DNA of 64,000 nucleotides, from assembly GCA_007748055.1 (NCBI GenBank), contig CP036279.1:2356001-2420000 (forward strand), given 5' to 3'. Origin of the DNA: Kolteria novifilia. GTDB lineage: Bacteria > Planctomycetota > Planctomycetia > Kolteriales > Kolteriaceae. The notes under the pieces were generated by a model. The model was not told the DNA's origin, searched no databases, and saw only the letters and a list, made by a program, of their open reading frames with translations. The position numbers and the translations under genes were made by a program. The stretch's first letter is position 1. Every line of letters starts with the position of its first letter. Below, in pieces: positions 52,323-61,514 of this stretch.

Positions 52323-52745
52323 AGGAACTGGTTTCTCGGTGATGCTGGGCTTGGCGCCGGCCTCGATCACAAGCGTGATGGACTGACCCTTGGGCAGATC
52401 GATCTCGAGAGGGGTCTCCGTCGCGGAGCGACACTTTGGGTTCAGATCGAACATGTCCATCTCGGGATCGAGCGGAGCGATCGTCACACTGTTGGCTCCC
52501 GCCGCCGCGTCGAGGGCGAAGTGACCCTCGGTGTTCGCCTCGACACTCGTGGGGCGACCGTTGGGCTGGTCGCCGACCGGAAAGAACGTCACCGCCACCC
52601 GGGGCAGCGGGGTGCCGTTGATCGTCACGAGACCTTCGACTTTGGTCGTCTCGTTCTGAGGGGCTTGGGCGGAGCAGCCAAGCGAGACGAATGCCAATCC
52701 GATCAACACCATCATCCGTCGACAGACGTGCCAACGCTTCTTCAT
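52320..52745 (-). CDS. lipoprotein with carboxypeptidase-regulatory-like domain
   Basis: Start ATG at 52745. 141 residues. Signal peptide with lipobox (MMVLIGLAFVSLGC; Cys acylated). The mature part KVEGLVTINGTPLPRVAVTFFPV ... TEGHFALDAAAGANSVTIAP is a beta-sandwich of the carboxypeptidase-regulatory/DUF4198-like type, a recurring planctomycete lipoprotein. It follows the DUF1559 pseudopilin gene by 37 bases on the same strand, a common pairing in this phylum. It may be a surface-associated companion of the pseudopilin. Its TAG stop is part of an S4 repeat. Confidence 0.85.
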   Translation of the reverse strand: MKKRWHVCRRMMVLIGLAFVSLGCSAQAPQNETTKVEGLVTINGTPLPRVAVTFFPVGDQPNGRPTSVEANTEGHFALDAAAGANSVTIAPLDPEMDMFDLNPKCRSATETPLEIDLPKGQSITLVIEAGAKPSITEKPVP

Positions 52746-52782
52746 GGGATATCTCGTTTCGAAGAGGTCGATTGATGGGAGC

Positions 52783-53751
52783 CTAGAACTCGACGATTTC
52801 GCCACCGTCGATTGTCGAGATCCCGCGGCCGACCTTCACGTTGATGGCTTCGTTGACGAAGGTCACGGTGCCGTCGGCGAAGAGGACGTTGACGCCTCCC
52901 GGATGCAGGCTGTGAGATGCGGCCTGGGCATCGTTGCTGGGATAGTTGCGAAGTCGGGCTTGCGGATCGTCGACCCCGTGGACGATATCCTCGCCGTTGA
53001 CCCCGTAGAAGTTGATGCCGTGATGGCAGTCCGCGACGCCCCAGCAGTTGCCGAGCAGCGTCGCTCCGAACTTCGGCAACGCCCAAACGCCGCGTGGGCT
53101 GTCCGCCAGGTGCGAGCGAAGTTCCCACGCCAACGCGGTCTTGGACACACCGTCTTGCAGTTGGTTGAGCCGCGCGGAGGCCTGGATCGCCATCGGGGTT
53201 TTGCTTCCGTCGACTTGGATCCAGCCGAAGCCTCTCGCGTTGGTGTTGGGATTGGTGACGTTGTTGATCCAAGCGCCATAGTTGCCCCGAGCCCAGTTGC
53301 CGCCGTAGCGCGTCATCGTCGTCGAGTTGAACGAATCGCTCGGACAGAGATACGAACCGATGCGCGTCGCTCGGACGGTTTCGTTCTCCGCTTCGGGCAT
53401 GCCGTGGTCGAAGTTCACCCGGTCGTAGAGTTGGGTTTGGTCGATGTAGGGGAGGATGTGGACGAGGAAGGTCGCCCCCATCTTCGGGTAGTGCGACGAG
53501 GAGTTGTACCAGCCGTGAGTGTACTCCGTGGCCGTTCCGACGTCGCGCCAGGAGGCGGCGGGGGGAAACTGACCGTGGGCCTCGGCGTAGTTGGTCAAGC
53601 CGAGGCCGACTTGCTTGAGGTTGTTCGTGCACATCGTTCGCCGCGCGGCTTCGCGGGCTTGCTGAACCGCTGGCAATAAGAGCGCGACCAGGACGCCGAT
53701 GATCGCGATCACGACGAGCAATTCGACCAACGTGAAACCACGTCGTTTCAT
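52783..53751 (-). CDS. DUF1559 pseudopilin-like protein
   Basis: 322 residues. The N-terminus MKRRGFTLVELLVVIAIIGV is a canonical prepilin-type motif (KRRG|FTLVE). Then ALLLPAVQQAREAARRTMCTNNLKQVGLGLTNYAEAHGQFPP is the DUF1559 hallmark. The C-terminal HPGGVNVLFADGTVTFVNEAI is the H-x-G block. It is the first gene of a pair with the downstream lipoprotein. The reverse frames opposite it are shadows. Probably exported by a type IV pilus/type II secretion-like machinery. Confidence 0.96.
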   Translation of the reverse strand: MKRRGFTLVELLVVIAIIGVLVALLLPAVQQAREAARRTMCTNNLKQVGLGLTNYAEAHGQFPPAASWRDVGTATEYTHGWYNSSSHYPKMGATFLVHILPYIDQTQLYDRVNFDHGMPEAENETVRATRIGSYLCPSDSFNSTTMTRYGGNWARGNYGAWINNVTNPNTNARGFGWIQVDGSKTPMAIQASARLNQLQDGVSKTALAWELRSHLADSPRGVWALPKFGATLLGNCWGVADCHHGINFYGVNGEDIVHGVDDPQARLRNYPSNDAQAASHSLHPGGVNVLFADGTVTFVNEAINVKVGRGISTIDGGEIVEF

Positions 53752-54081
53752 GAAGTCCCCCTTGTAAGAAATGAGCGCAAGCGGCGACGCGAACGTGACG
53801 ATGCGTGCCGATTGTTTGGCTCGAGTGGCCCCCCGAGTGAGCTAGATAGTATACGCGACGTCCTACCGTTCACAACACAATTGCCCCAGAGCTCTTGGGT
53901 TGCTCCTCCCATCGGACGCCGGCGGTCCAACGGTGGGGAGACGGCGAGGGCGGTGAGGGAAAGTTTGCCAAGCGTCCTTCTCGACTCACGTGTCCGAAAA
54001 CGGCCAGCTTGTCGGCGTGGCGATTGTTAGGCTGTCTCGGAAAACGTCAATCTGTCTTCAACGGGCTGCCAAGTTTCTGCC
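53752..54081. other. divergent intergenic region
   Basis: About 330 bases between the pseudopilin and the alkylation-repair operon. Both promoters should lie here. No clear repeat. The right part (54020-54080) directly precedes the Ada-AlkA start. Confidence 0.45.
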
Positions 54082-55551
54082 ATGACACTCGATGCCGAAA
54101 GTTGTTACCGAGCGATCGCGGCGCGAGACGAGCGCTTCGACGGCGTCTTCTTCGTCGCGGTGACGTCGACGGGGATCTACTGCCGACCGATCTGCACCGC
54201 CCGTACCCCGCGCCAGGACCGATGTCGCTACTTCGCCAGTGCCGCCGCCGCGGAGGGGCAGGGCTTTCGCCCTTGCTTGAAGTGCCGTCCGGAACTTGCT
54301 CCCGGTTTCGCCCCGGTCGACGCGGGAAAGCGAATGGCCCATGTGGTGGCGAACCGCATCGAGTCGGGGGCGCTCGATGATGAGGGATCGCTCGAACGTC
54401 TCGCCCAGGAAGTCGGGCTCGGCCCACGCCAGATCCGTCGCTTGCTCAAGAGCGAATTGGGCGTTTCGCCAGTGGGACTGGCTCAGACCAGACGCCTGCT
54501 CCTCGCCAAGCAGCTTCTCACGGAGACCGACTTGAGCGCCGCGGACGTCGCGTTCGCCAGTGGTTTCGGCAGCGTGCGTCGATTCAACGACCTCTTTCGT
54601 CGGCACTATCAGCTCGCCCCGACCCAGCTTCGCCGTTCCACACCCGCTCCGAGCGAGGGGGCGACCTCGCTCAAGCTGCGCCTGGCGTATCGGCCTCCTT
54701 ACGCTTGGGAGGAGATGCTCGAGTTCCTTGCCGCGCGCACGACCCGTGGCGTGGAAGTCGTCGAAGAGGGGAGCTACGTGCGGACGGTGCGCGAAGGGGA
54801 CTGTCGTGGGTGGCTCCGCGTCTCTCCTCGTGAGCGACGTCCAGAACTAGTGGTGGACGTCTCTCTCTCGTTGGTTCCCGTGCTGGCCCATGTCCTATCG
54901 AGGGTGAAGTCTCTCTTCGATCTCGGGGCTCGCCCCGACGTGATCGACGAACATTTGCGTAGCGATCATCGCTTGGCGGAATCGCTCCGCCGGTCGCCGG
55001 GCTTGCGGGTACCTGGGGCGTTCGATGGCTTCGAGATCGCGCTGCGGGCGATCCTCGGGCAGCAGATCTCCGTCCGTGCCGCGACCGATCTGGCCGGACG
55101 GGTCGCGGATCGCTTCGGGGAGCCGATCGAAACGCCGTTCCCCACGCTGACGCACCTTTCGCCGAACGCACCTCGACTGGCCGAAGCGACGGTCGCGGCG
55201 CTCGCCGGACTTGGCATGCCGGGCAAGCGCGCGTCCTCGATTCGTTCGTTGGCCGCCGCGGTCAGCGAGCAGCGGGTGGCGCTTGCGCTGGCGCCCCGGC
55301 CGGAAGTGGTGGTCGAACAACTCGAGAGGCTCGACGGCATTGGACCCTGGACCGCCCACTACATCGCGATGCGGGCACTCCGTTGGCCCGACGCCTTTCC
55401 TCATGCCGACCTCGGGCTGCGAAAAGCGCTCGGCGGGATTGGCTCTCGAGAACTCCTGCGCGAGTCGATGGCGTGGCGTCCATGGCGGGCCTACGCCGCG
55501 ATGCATCTATGGCGAATCAGTCAGCGGCAGAACGAAAAGGGGAGGAACTGA
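54082..55551 (+). CDS. Ada-type regulator fused to AlkA DNA-3-methyladenine glycosylase
   Basis: 489 residues. Residues about 1-80 form the Ada zinc domain (GIYCRPICTARTPRQDRCRYF, FRPCLKCRPE), with the methylphosphotriester-accepting Cys and the Cys4 site. Residues 90-185 form an AraC-type HTH (ADVAFASGFGSVRRFNDLFRRHY). The AlkA N-domain follows (LAYRPPYAWEEMLEFLAARTTRGVE), then the HhH-GPD catalytic region (AILGQQISVRAATDLAGRV, GIGPWTAHYIAMRALRWPDAFPHADLGLRKALGG, with the catalytic Asp). It both senses methyl damage and removes 3-methyladenine. The ogt gene starts three bases after its stop, so the two form a self-contained adaptive-response operon. Confidence 0.95.
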   Translation: MTLDAESCYRAIAARDERFDGVFFVAVTSTGIYCRPICTARTPRQDRCRYFASAAAAEGQGFRPCLKCRPELAPGFAPVDAGKRMAHVVANRIESGALDDEGSLERLAQEVGLGPRQIRRLLKSELGVSPVGLAQTRRLLLAKQLLTETDLSAADVAFASGFGSVRRFNDLFRRHYQLAPTQLRRSTPAPSEGATSLKLRLAYRPPYAWEEMLEFLAARTTRGVEVVEEGSYVRTVREGDCRGWLRVSPRERRPELVVDVSLSLVPVLAHVLSRVKSLFDLGARPDVIDEHLRSDHRLAESLRRSPGLRVPGAFDGFEIALRAILGQQISVRAATDLAGRVADRFGEPIETPFPTLTHLSPNAPRLAEATVAALAGLGMPGKRASSIRSLAAAVSEQRVALALAPRPEVVVEQLERLDGIGPWTAHYIAMRALRWPDAFPHADLGLRKALGGIGSRELLRESMAWRPWRAYAAMHLWRISQRQNEKGRN

Positions 55552-55553
55552 CC

Positions 55554-56111
55554 ATGAGCGAGTCGACATCCTACTGGGCGGTCTCGAGTCCGATCGGCGA
55601 GCTTTCGCTCCTCGCTCGTGGCGATGCGCTGACGGGGCTCTACCTCGAAGGGCACAAGGGGGGACCGGCGATCGATCACCGCTGGTGCCGGGACGAGGCG
55701 CCCTTTCGAGAGGTCATCGGACAACTGGAGGCCTACTTCGCGGGTGACCGACTGACGTTTGAACTTCCCCTCGCGGCCGCGGGAACGGACTTCCAGCGAG
55801 CCGTCTGGAGGGAGCTTGCGCGGATCCCGATGGGAGAGACGATCACCTACACGGAACTCGCCAAGCGTGTCGGGCGTCCCTCGGCCGTCCGTGCGGTGGG
55901 AACCGCCAACGGCCGCAACCCGTTGTCGATCGTCGTCCCTTGCCATCGCGTCATCGGCGCCGACGGATCGCTTTCGGGCTACGCCGGCGGGGTGAGGGTC
56001 AAGCGTTGGCTGTTGCGGCACGAAGCCGCCACCGTCGCGCGGTTGGCGTCAAGGGAATCGAAACGGGTTTCGGCCGCGGCGTCAATTGCCGAGCGGGCCC
56101 GACTCTTCTGA
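55554..56111 (+). CDS. ogt: methylated-DNA-[protein]-cysteine S-methyltransferase
   Basis: The ATG at 55554 follows GGGGAGGAAC and lies 3 bases behind the AlkA stop; longer in-frame starts lie inside the upstream gene. 185 residues. FQRAVWRELARIPMGETITYTELAKRVGRPSAVRAVGTANGRNPLSIVVPCHRVIGADGSLSGYAGG is the AGT catalytic domain, with the methyl-accepting cysteine in PCHR and the RAVGTANG DNA-binding helix. It repairs O6-methylguanine by suicide transfer. The last 30 bases overlap the 3' end of a convergent lipoprotein gene. Confidence 0.96.
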   Translation: MSESTSYWAVSSPIGELSLLARGDALTGLYLEGHKGGPAIDHRWCRDEAPFREVIGQLEAYFAGDRLTFELPLAAAGTDFQRAVWRELARIPMGETITYTELAKRVGRPSAVRAVGTANGRNPLSIVVPCHRVIGADGSLSGYAGGVRVKRWLLRHEAATVARLASRESKRVSAAASIAERARLF

Positions 56112-56588
56112 GGTCGCGGGGGAGGCTTCCTCCGTCGAGGTGAGCTTGAGATCGACCTTGTTGTCGCCGGCGGCGACCTCGACGAGAAAGGGCGTCGATT
56201 CGTGATCGGCATATCGTTCGGGGATGACCAGCGACGCGACGGGACGTCCCGAGCCTGACGGATCGGGTTGCATCGACAAGATGGTCACCCGGTAGTGTCC
56301 GACGGGGACGCCTGCGGGCTTGGAGCGGTTGGCATTGCCAATCCAGTAGCTGCCATCCTTCTCGATCCGCGCGATGCCGGGTCTCCCTCCTTCCTCCTCG
56401 GAGGTTTCGGGAATCAGCGTCACGGTGCCGGATTCGAGCGGCGTGCCGTCGAGCGTGACATGGCCGTTGACTTGGGCGGGGTAGATCTTCGGACGTTTGT
56501 TTTTCGAGCAGGCGAGGGTCGCGCACACGGCGGTGCTCGCGATCACGAGCAACATGCGATGGCGAATGGTTCGGTGGTGCGGCAGCAT
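56082..56588 (-). CDS. lipoprotein with beta-sandwich domain
   Basis: 168 residues. Signal peptide with lipobox (LLVIASTAVCATLACSKNK). The mature domain VNGHVTLDGTPLESGTVTLIPETSE ... GVPVGHYRVTILSM is the carboxypeptidase-regulatory-like fold common in planctomycete lipoproteins. The last residues EESGPLGN overlap the 3' end of the ogt gene by 30 bases in the opposite direction. A second ATG at 56552 (HRMLLVIAS) is an alternative start. Confidence 0.8.
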   Translation of the reverse strand: MLPHHRTIRHRMLLVIASTAVCATLACSKNKRPKIYPAQVNGHVTLDGTPLESGTVTLIPETSEEEGGRPGIARIEKDGSYWIGNANRSKPAGVPVGHYRVTILSMQPDPSGSGRPVASLVIPERYADHESTPFLVEVAAGDNKVDLKLTSTEEASPATSEESGPLGN

Positions 56589-56763
56589 GAGCAGGCTTCC
56601 TTGCCAAACGGTTGAGAGTCGTCGTGTCCTAATCGAAGGGCGTCGCTATTCGAGACGCCGCGGATCATTGGTCGTTGATACCGCGGGTTGTTATTGACCC
56701 GAGGTATTGTCGGTTGTGCTGGGCCACAGGCCCACCCGACCCTTTTCCCCAAACCGGCCAACG

Positions 56764-57825
56764 TCACGGGCCGGCGGTGAACATGCTGCCGGGGAGAAGC
56801 CAGATACCGGGCATGCGAAGATCGGCGAGCTGGGTCCAGTTGGGCAAGACGCTCGATTGCCGCTTCGACTGGATCACGTCGAGCCAACCGCCAAAGGGCC
56901 GCTGGTAGGTGATGATCCGGACCTCCTCGCCGACACCGGCGAGTTTCTTCGCGCTCTCGATCGCATCATCGCGATAGCCGATCGCATCGATCAAGCCGAG
57001 TTTCTTGGCTTCCTCGGCGATGAAGACCTGCCCGTTGGCGATCTTGCGGAGCTTCTCCTCGCCGCCGATCTTCTCGGTGCGGTGCTTGAGAATCACGCCG
57101 AGGAACTGATCGAACATCGCGGTGACCAGACCCTGCCACTCCTCGCGCTCCTCCGGGGTCATGGTCCGGAAGGGCGAGCCGCTGTCTTTCATCGAGCCGC
57201 TCTTAATGACTTCCGGCTGGATGCCCCAGTCCTTGAGTAGCTTCTCGAAGCTCATCAGGTTGACGATGACCCCGATCGAGCCGGTGATGCACGACCGTTC
57301 GGCGAAGATCTCGTCGGCCGGCATCGAGATGTAGTAGGCCCCGCTGGTGGCGAGCCCTTCCATCGAAACGACAATCGGACGCTGGGTCTTCTGCTTGAAC
57401 TCGGTGATCGTGTGATAGAGTTCGTCGCTACCGGAGATCGTGCCGCCCGGCGAGTTGACGGCGAGGACGATCGCTTTCACATCATCGTCCTTCATCGCCT
57501 TTTTCAGTTCGCCACGGGCCGACTTGACCGACTCGGTCGTGATCATGCCCTCGACGGGAATGATCGCGATCTTGGCGGAGGCGAACTGCTTGCCGGAGAC
57601 GAACTGCTCGTTGCTCGAGACCCCCGGATAGTAGGTGCGGTACATGCCGAACAGCGCGATGTTGCCGAGGATCGACAGCACCAGCAGGGTTCGCACGATC
57701 GTGCTTCCCAGCCAAGGCTTCTTGGGCGGAATGTTGTTGATCACGATAGGGGGCGTCTGAGGCGGTCGTTGCCCACCGCCACTGGGGGGATTGGGGTCGG
57801 GTGTCAGCGAATAACTCTCCGGCAT
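56764..57825 (-). CDS. sppA: signal peptide peptidase SppA (S49 family)
   Basis: 353 residues. A Pro-rich N-terminus (TPDPNPPSGGGQRPPQTPP) precedes one membrane helix (STIVRTLLVLSILGNIALFGM). The S49 domain follows: VLAVNSPGGTISGSDELYHTI, EGLATSGAYYISMPADEIFAE with the catalytic Ser, and SCITGSIGVIVNLMSFEKLLKDWGI with a downstream Lys (EVIKSGSMKDSGSPFR) as the general base. It is a single-domain, SppA-short type enzyme that degrades leftover signal peptides in the membrane. It lies on the same strand as the RmlC-like and AarF genes, 27 bases from the former. Confidence 0.94.
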   Translation of the reverse strand: MPESYSLTPDPNPPSGGGQRPPQTPPIVINNIPPKKPWLGSTIVRTLLVLSILGNIALFGMYRTYYPGVSSNEQFVSGKQFASAKIAIIPVEGMITTESVKSARGELKKAMKDDDVKAIVLAVNSPGGTISGSDELYHTITEFKQKTQRPIVVSMEGLATSGAYYISMPADEIFAERSCITGSIGVIVNLMSFEKLLKDWGIQPEVIKSGSMKDSGSPFRTMTPEEREEWQGLVTAMFDQFLGVILKHRTEKIGGEEKLRKIANGQVFIAEEAKKLGLIDAIGYRDDAIESAKKLAGVGEEVRIITYQRPFGGWLDVIQSKRQSSVLPNWTQLADLRMPGIWLLPGSMFTAGP

Positions 57826-57852
57826 GGTGGTCTTCTCTCCAGCAAACGCTCG

Positions 57853-58335
57853 TCAATCGACGAGTTGAAAGGGGCTCTCGGGATCGTCCTCGTGGCGGAT
57901 CTCGTCCACCGGTTCCTTTTTGCCTTCCCCCGCGTACAGACGATTGGGACAGTTGATCACCCATCCCGGTTTGGGGCCGACGTTCTTGTAAGCGTGGACG
58001 ACCCCCGGCGGAATCGTCACCGCCGCTGGCTTTTCCTCGCCGACCTCCATGATCATTCGGCGGCCCGCCGTCGGCGAGTCCTCGCGCCGATCCCAAAGGT
58101 AGAGCCGAAACGTCGACGGGCCGACGAACCCGAAGGTGTCGGTCTGATCGACGTGCTCGTGCGGCCCGCGGGCGACGCCGGGAAGGGTTTCGGAGATATA
58201 GCTCATCGTCGGCAGGTAGGCCTCGGGCAGCTCATCGCTCCGGTAGATCTCGATCAACCAGCCGCGACGGTCGCTGAACTTCCGCAGTTCCTTGACGACG
58301 ACGTCGTGGATCTCACCATCGGTATAGTCGATCAC
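57853..58335 (-). CDS. RmlC-like cupin, dTDP-sugar epimerase family
   Basis: 160 residues. KELRKFSDRRGWLIEIYRSDELPE, PGVARGPHEHVDQTDTFGFV and AAVTIPPGVVHAYKNVGPKPGWVINCPNRLYAGE match the RmlC (dTDP-4-dehydrorhamnose 3,5-epimerase) cupin fold. The catalytic-His motif is present as PHEHVDQ, and the RmlC Tyr side is replaced in part. Such short family members often lack epimerase activity. It is a likely operon partner of the downstream sppA and may belong to nucleotide-sugar metabolism. Confidence 0.8.
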   Translation of the reverse strand: MIDYTDGEIHDVVVKELRKFSDRRGWLIEIYRSDELPEAYLPTMSYISETLPGVARGPHEHVDQTDTFGFVGPSTFRLYLWDRREDSPTAGRRMIMEVGEEKPAAVTIPPGVVHAYKNVGPKPGWVINCPNRLYAGEGKKEPVDEIRHEDDPESPFQLVD

Positions 58336-58446
58336 TGGCCCCTTCCCGTCGCGATCGTTCGATCAATAGATGTCTCAAGTTCGGTCCCCCGCCATTATCC
58401 TCGCTGGGGGTGTTTTAGCTCAATGCCAAGTCGGAACCAATCGTCC

Positions 58447-59985
58447 CTATTCGAGCCAGACCGCGAAGTGGCGGGGCGGTTCGTCCAGTTCGAAGAGCGT
58501 CCTGGGAGCGTAGCCCGATCGGCGCACGCCGCGAACCAACTCCTCGAGGTCGATGCCGCGCGTGCGGATCTTGCGGCGGACATCGTCGTCGAGAAGATCG
58601 CTCAAGTCCTCGACCGCCCCCGCGGAGAGCGACACCTTGACCTTCGTGCGTCCCTCCTCCTGAACGCGGATGTGCAGATGACTCGCGAGTTGCCCGAAGG
58701 TCGTCGACCGTCGAGACGTCATCGGCAGCGGGAGCCTCGCGGCCTCGCGCTCGAGTCCCTCGAGCACGCCGCGGCAATGCCACCACCAATTGACCGGCTC
58801 TCCGAGTTGTTCGAGGTAGTAGATCAAGCCGTGAAAGGTTCTCATCAGAAAGACGAGGCTCGGGGACCCGCTGATGCGGAAGTTCCAGCGATCGTCGCCC
58901 AAGATGTCCGCGACTCGCTCGCCGCGGCGCCAGTCGCGCAGATCGTACGGGGCCTCGACGGTCAGCGGTTCAAACAGGACGCGACAGAGCGGGGCCAATC
59001 GGTCGCGCATCGGTTCGAGCGTCTCCTCGCGAAAGCCGAGCTTCAAAAAAAGCGGATACGGGTCCTCGTCCGCCCCTCGCGCCGTCGAGAGGATCAACCG
59101 AACCAGGGCGAGCCGATGCTCCCGGTCCGGCTTCCAGATCGAGCCGTGATCGTAGAGCAGCACCTTCGGCTCCCGCCCATCCCGGCGAAAGCGGTAGTTC
59201 CCCGCATGCGGGTCGGCGTGGACCCAGCCCTCGTCGAACAGCGACGCCGCGAAGAGCCTCAGCAGTTGCTTGCCCAGCGATCGCTTCTCCGCGGCGCTCC
59301 ATTCGGCGACCACCTTGTCGATCGTCTCGCCCTCTTCCCAAGAGGAAACCAGGACGTTCTCGCGGCAGAATTCGTCGATCGTTTCCGGCACGACGACAAA
59401 GCCGAGACGTCCGGCAAACGCGGCGGAGCGACGCTGTTGCTCGGCTTCGACGCGGTAGTCGAGTTCCTCGTTCAAATCGCGAACGATCTCCTCGCGATAG
59501 CCGGCCAGATCGAACCCGCGCCCCGCCAGACCTCCAACCGGCAGGCTCAGCCACCCAAGGTGCTTGAGGTCCGAAGCGACCGCGGCGTCGATCCCGGGGA
59601 GTCGTACCTTGATCGCGACCGACGTCCCATCGACCAACTCCCCCCGGTGGACTTGACCCAGCGAGGCCGCCAACCCGTTGGCGTCGAGATGACCAAGCAC
59701 CTCCTGGACCGGTTGTTGCCATGCGGAGGCTAGCTCCGAACGGATCACGTCGACCGGAAGCGCCGGGGCATGTTCGGTCAGTCGGCGAAAGTCCTCGGCC
59801 GATTCACTCTCGCCCATCGAGAGCATCTGGCCCACCTTCTGCGGAAGCCCGCGCAGCCGCCCCATCCGCTCGATCAACGCATGCCGAGCGCTGTCGCGAA
59901 CGGACTGTTCGTCGGCCCCGCGAAGACGCCAGGCCGAGCCGCCGAGCCGAAGTAGGTCGATCGCCCGCGTCAGCGAACCCGCCAT
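58447..59985 (-). CDS. AarF/ABC1/UbiB-family protein kinase
   Basis: Start ATG at 59985; upstream sequence to 60186 has no conserved content. 512 residues. RLRGLPQKVGQMLSMGE (KxGQ motif), ASLGQVHRGELVDGTSVAIKVRLPGI (atypical Ala-rich loop and the ABC1 Lys), EEEL-like NEELDYRVEAEQQ, EGWVHADPHAGNYRFRRDG (catalytic HADPHxGN) and LLYDHGSIW (DFG-equivalent DHG). UbiB-type atypical kinases act in isoprenoid-quinone or lipid metabolism at the membrane. No ubi or menaquinone gene is nearby. Confidence 0.93.
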   Translation of the reverse strand: MAGSLTRAIDLLRLGGSAWRLRGADEQSVRDSARHALIERMGRLRGLPQKVGQMLSMGESESAEDFRRLTEHAPALPVDVIRSELASAWQQPVQEVLGHLDANGLAASLGQVHRGELVDGTSVAIKVRLPGIDAAVASDLKHLGWLSLPVGGLAGRGFDLAGYREEIVRDLNEELDYRVEAEQQRRSAAFAGRLGFVVVPETIDEFCRENVLVSSWEEGETIDKVVAEWSAAEKRSLGKQLLRLFAASLFDEGWVHADPHAGNYRFRRDGREPKVLLYDHGSIWKPDREHRLALVRLILSTARGADEDPYPLFLKLGFREETLEPMRDRLAPLCRVLFEPLTVEAPYDLRDWRRGERVADILGDDRWNFRISGSPSLVFLMRTFHGLIYYLEQLGEPVNWWWHCRGVLEGLEREAARLPLPMTSRRSTTFGQLASHLHIRVQEEGRTKVKVSLSAGAVEDLSDLLDDDVRRKIRTRGIDLEELVRGVRRSGYAPRTLFELDEPPRHFAVWLE

Positions 59986-60294
59986 GAGGAGCACCCCTGT
60001 AATGACCTTGTCCCGAACGCGCCCATGTCTCGCGACCGGCGCGATCGACGGCGGCCGGCTCCGCTCGCCCCAGGGAAAGGGACTGTACCCGCCAGGCGAC
60101 GCCAGCCATACAATGGTAGCTTGATCCGCGAGTGCCCCGCTCCAATTCCTCCGGTAGGCGAGCGGATGAATTGGACGTAACTCCATCTAGTGAAAGCAAT
60201 GTCGCCGCAAGTGGCCATTCCGGGCCGGCGTTCGCCCAGCCCCGACCGGCGCGGTGCCGACTTTCCTTGCCCGAGGAAGTGTAAAGGATTCTCC
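59986..60294. other. divergent intergenic region before DAHP synthase
   Basis: About 310 bases between the AarF gene and DAHP synthase, with the promoters of both. No T-box, leader peptide with aromatic codons or terminator/antiterminator pair was recognised. Nothing else to report. Confidence 0.45.
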
Positions 60295-61317
60295 ATGATC
60301 GTTGTGATGAAACAGTCGGCAAAACAGAGCCAGATCGAACATGTCCGTCAGCGGATCGAGGGACTGGGCCTGAAGAGTCATGTCATCGTCGGTGAGGAAC
60401 GGACCGTCGTGGCCGCCGTCGGGGCCAAGCGGCAGCAGGGAACGCGCGAGGCTCTCGAGTCCTGCGAAGGGGTCGACAACGTCGTGCCAATCCTCGCTCC
60501 CTACAAGATCGCCTCGACCGAGGTCCAGCAACATCCCTCCGTCGTCACCATCGGCAGCCTGACGATCGGCGGTGGGACGATTGGCGTGATCGCCGGCCCT
60601 TGCTCGGTCGAAGGCGAGGAGCAGATTCTTGAGACCGCGCGGCAAGTCAAAAAGGGCGGAGCCACCGCCCTGCGCGGCGGGGCGTTCAAGCCACGCACCA
60701 GCCCCTACAGCTTCCAAGGGCTCAAGGAGGAGGGTCTTCGTCTGCTCGCCCTGGCCCGCGAGGAGACCGGGCTCGCGATCGTGACCGAAGTGATGACCCC
60801 CTCGAACGTGGAACTCGTCGCCAGCTACGCCGACGTCCTTCAGATCGGCGCCCGCAATATGCAGAATTACGACCTTCTCGCCGAGGTCGGCAAGCAGCCC
60901 AAGCCGGTGCTGCTCAAACGCGGCCCCTCCGCGACGATGGAGGAGTTCCTGCTCGCCGCCGAGTACATCCTCGATCAGGGCAACAAGCAGGTCCTGCTCT
61001 GCGAACGCGGCATTCGCACCTTCGAATCGCACACCCGCTTCACGCTTCCCCTGGCGAGCGTGCCGTACCTTCGTCAGCACACGCACCTGCCGATCGTCAT
61101 CGACCCCAGTCACGGCACCGGCAAGGCCTCACTTGTCGCGCCGATGGCTCGCGCCGCGGTCGCGGTCGGCTGTGACGGCCTCATCGTCGAGGTTCACCCC
61201 AGTCCCGAAGAGGCCTGGAGCGACGGAGCACAAACGCTCACCCCCACCGCCTTCGAGCAAATGGTCGCCGAGTGTTCCAAGGTCGCCGAAGCCGTCGGCA
61301 TGAAGATCGGCACCTAG
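60295..61317 (+). CDS. aroF: 3-deoxy-7-phosphoheptulonate synthase, type I beta
   Basis: Start ATG at 60295, preceded by AAGGA; a longer frame starts at 60190. 340 residues. The N-terminal 70 residues form the ferredoxin-like (FL) regulatory domain seen in the AroF/AroG(f)-type beta subgroup. The barrel has [35 protein letters not shown] (PEP/E4P-binding KPRTSPYSF), [21 protein letters not shown] and [14 protein letters not shown]. It condenses PEP and erythrose-4-phosphate to start the shikimate pathway. The FL domain usually gives feedback inhibition by an aromatic amino acid. Confidence 0.96.
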   Translation: MIVVMKQSAKQSQIEHVRQRIEGLGLKSHVIVGEERTVVAAVGAKRQQGTREALESCEGVDNVVPILAPYKIASTEVQQHPSVVTIGSLTIGGGTIGVIAGPCSVEGEEQILETARQVKKGGATALRGGAFKPRTSPYSFQGLKEEGLRLLALAREETGLAIVTEVMTPSNVELVASYADVLQIGARNMQNYDLLAEVGKQPKPVLLKRGPSATMEEFLLAAEYILDQGNKQVLLCERGIRTFESHTRFTLPLASVPYLRQHTHLPIVIDPSHGTGKASLVAPMARAAVAVGCDGLIVEVHPSPEEAWSDGAQTLTPTAFEQMVAECSKVAEAVGMKIGT

Positions 61318-61331
61318 CCGCCGATCAACCA

Positions 61332-61417
61332 GCGTTTGGTCAGATGGCGTTTGGTCAGATGGCGTTTGGTCAGATGGCGTTTGGTCAGATGGCGTTTGGT
61401 CAGATGGCGTTTGGTCA
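61332..61417. repeat. 15-base tandem repeat, six copies
   Basis: The unit GCGTTTGGTCAGATG starts at 61332, 61347, 61362, 61377 and 61392, with a partial sixth at 61407 (GCGTTTGGTCA). The copies are identical. It lies only 15 bases downstream of the DAHP synthase stop. Length variation by slippage is likely among strains. Confidence 0.85.
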
Positions 61418-61514
61418 ACCGTAAGGCGATGGGCTCGATGATTCCCCTCTCCCGCTGGGAGAGGGGCAAGGGGTGAGGGGGCTTTCTTCCACGGATCATC
61501 GACCTTCTCACCGA

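Noticed and set aside
57412-59733. 773-codon plus-strand open frame opposite SppA, RmlC-like and AarF genes
   Set aside because: It is antisense to three well-supported genes, has no domain, and arises from the high G+C codon pattern of the opposite strand.
60200-60294. Search for a T-box or aromatic leader upstream of DAHP synthase
   Set aside because: No leader peptide with clustered Trp/Tyr/Phe codons and no antiterminator pair was seen.
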